Source of the DNA: Phenylobacterium deserti
GTDB lineage: Bacteria; Pseudomonadota; Alphaproteobacteria; Caulobacterales; Caulobacteraceae
Reading direction: 5' to 3'
Assembly (NCBI RefSeq): GCF_003254705.1
Contig: NZ_QFYR01000001.1
Location: 1,240,001 to 1,304,000 of the forward strand
DNA length: 64,000 nucleotides
Part shown: piece after piece, positions 63,492 through 64,000 of the stretch
How positions within the stretch are numbered: the stretch's first letter is position 1
Layout: each line of letters starts with the position of its first letter
The notes under the pieces: model-generated
What the model was told of the DNA's origin: nothing
Seen by the model: the letters and a program-made list of their open reading frames with translations, nothing else
The model's database searches: none
Program-made: the position numbers and the translations under genes

Positions 63492-64000
63492 CTACGAGCA
63501 GGTCAGCACGACCTTGCCGATGTGGGAGCCGCCTTCGAGGTAGGCATGGGCCGCCGCGGCCTCCGTCAGAGCAAAGGTGCGGTCCACCAATGGGCGCACC
63601 TTGCCCTCAGCGATCCACGGCCAGACCACGCGCTCCACCTCGCCCGCCAACCGCGCTTTCTCGTCGGCCGAGCGCGGGCGGAGGGTGGAGCCGGTCACTA
63701 CGACGCGCTTCTGCATGAGCTTGAAGATCGGCAGGGCGACTTCGCCGCCGGCCTGCGCGGCGATGAAGACGATGCGGCCGCCCGTGCGCACCGCCTCCAG
63801 ATCCTTGGCGAAGTAGTCGCCGCCGACCATGTCGAGCACCACGTCGGCGCCGCCCTCCCGGCGCGTCCCCTGGGCGAAGTCTTCGGCGGTCGCGTCCACC
63901 GCGACATCGGCGCCCAGGCGCAGGGCCGCGGCGGCCTTGTCGGCGCCTCGGGCGGTGGCGATCACCTTGGCGCCGGCGGCCTTGGCCATCTGTATAGCGG
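63492..64000 (-). CDS. NAD(P)H quinone oxidoreductase, zinc-independent MDR family (5' truncated by window)
   Basis: The C-terminal ~169 residues of a medium-chain dehydrogenase/reductase of the quinone-oxidoreductase type. The frame is open to the right edge (AIQMAKAAGAKVIATARG), the cofactor-binding fold. Then come ADVVLDMVGGDYF, GGRIVFIAAQ and the C-terminal AAAAHAYLEGGSHIGKVVL. No zinc ligands are seen in the visible part. Convergent with the regulator gene. The N-terminal half is outside the window. Confidence 0.9.
   Translation of the reverse strand, partial: AIQMAKAAGAKVIATARGADKAAAALRLGADVAVDATAEDFAQGTRREGGADVVLDMVGGDYFAKDLEAVRTGGRIVFIAAQAGGEVALPIFKLMQKRVVVTGSTLRPRSADEKARLAGEVERVVWPWIAEGKVRPLVDRTFALTEAAAAHAYLEGGSHIGKVVLTCS

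Overview
The window is a GC-rich (roughly two-thirds G+C), densely coded chromosomal segment of an alphaproteobacterium, most likely of the Caulobacterales (Caulobacter/Phenylobacterium type). Pointers are the ImuB-DnaE2 mutagenesis cassette, an Entner-Doudoroff gene cluster (zwf, pyk, pgl, edd, glk, eda), a Usg-family protein, a DUF4170 protein, a long-form isocitrate lyase and several sequences resembling promoters of the alphaproteobacterial general-stress sigma factor EcfG (GGAAC-N16/17-CGTT). No phage, transposon, CRISPR array or plasmid function is visible, and the genus is an inference.

Layout. 1-3657: end of imuB and dnaE2 (SOS translesion synthesis). 3748-9910: NHEJ and trehalose block, with ku on the plus strand, then otsB-otsA-ligD as a tightly coupled minus-strand operon. 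10070-19507: central sugar metabolism (zwf; a GH15 glucosidase plus a small protein on the minus strand; pyk; pgl-edd-glk-eda). 19565-21540: acyl-CoA synthetase and hotdog thioesterase. 21626-21715: tRNA-Ser(CGA). 21753-23762: TPR/glycosyltransferase-like protein. 23927-35377: a chemosensory cluster. Its long minus-strand operon encodes a soluble receptor with two signalling tips, a triple CheW protein, CheB, CheR, CheA, a STAS protein, CheY, CheC and a PAS hybrid histidine kinase; a second CheC lies convergently beyond the kinase. 35546-36704: membrane protein and OmpA-like lipoprotein. 36736-40708: Anbu proteasome-like operon (ATP-grasp, alpha-E, transglutaminase, Anbu). 40962-42995: stress-type SDR and small envelope proteins. 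43030-50192: assorted genes (peptide-binding lipoprotein, Usg, a possible 2H phosphoesterase, DUF418, PncB, NUDIX, erythromycin-esterase family). 50408-54687: thiolase, FadB-like bifunctional enzyme and SDR. 54756-58347: ydbH-ynbE-ydbL envelope lipid-transport operon. 58391-63487: glyoxylate shunt (malate synthase, DUF4170, isocitrate lyase) with a divergent ScfR/RamB-type regulator. 63492-64000: partial quinone oxidoreductase.

How the parts may work together. Putative EcfG-type promoters precede the Anbu operon (exact match), the stress SDR operon, ku, otsB-otsA-ligD, the erythromycin-esterase gene and possibly the GH15 gene (near matches). This suggests that double-strand-break repair, trehalose synthesis and the Anbu peptide-tag system are induced together in general stress. 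A shared 19-bp operator-like sequence precedes the acyl-CoA synthetase and lies between the FadB-like and SDR genes, suggesting one fatty-acid regulator. The chemosensory operon has the composition expected of a membrane-free array: no transmembrane segment in the receptor and two interaction tips that could hold two CheA/CheW layers.

Several genes seem to begin at TTG with a good Shine-Dalgarno sequence (ligD, cheY, cheC paralogue, alpha-E, glycine-zipper protein, DUF418, thioesterase). Where the start differs from the longest open frame, the entry says why. No gap longer than about 300 bases lacks a gene; the largest is 40709-40961.
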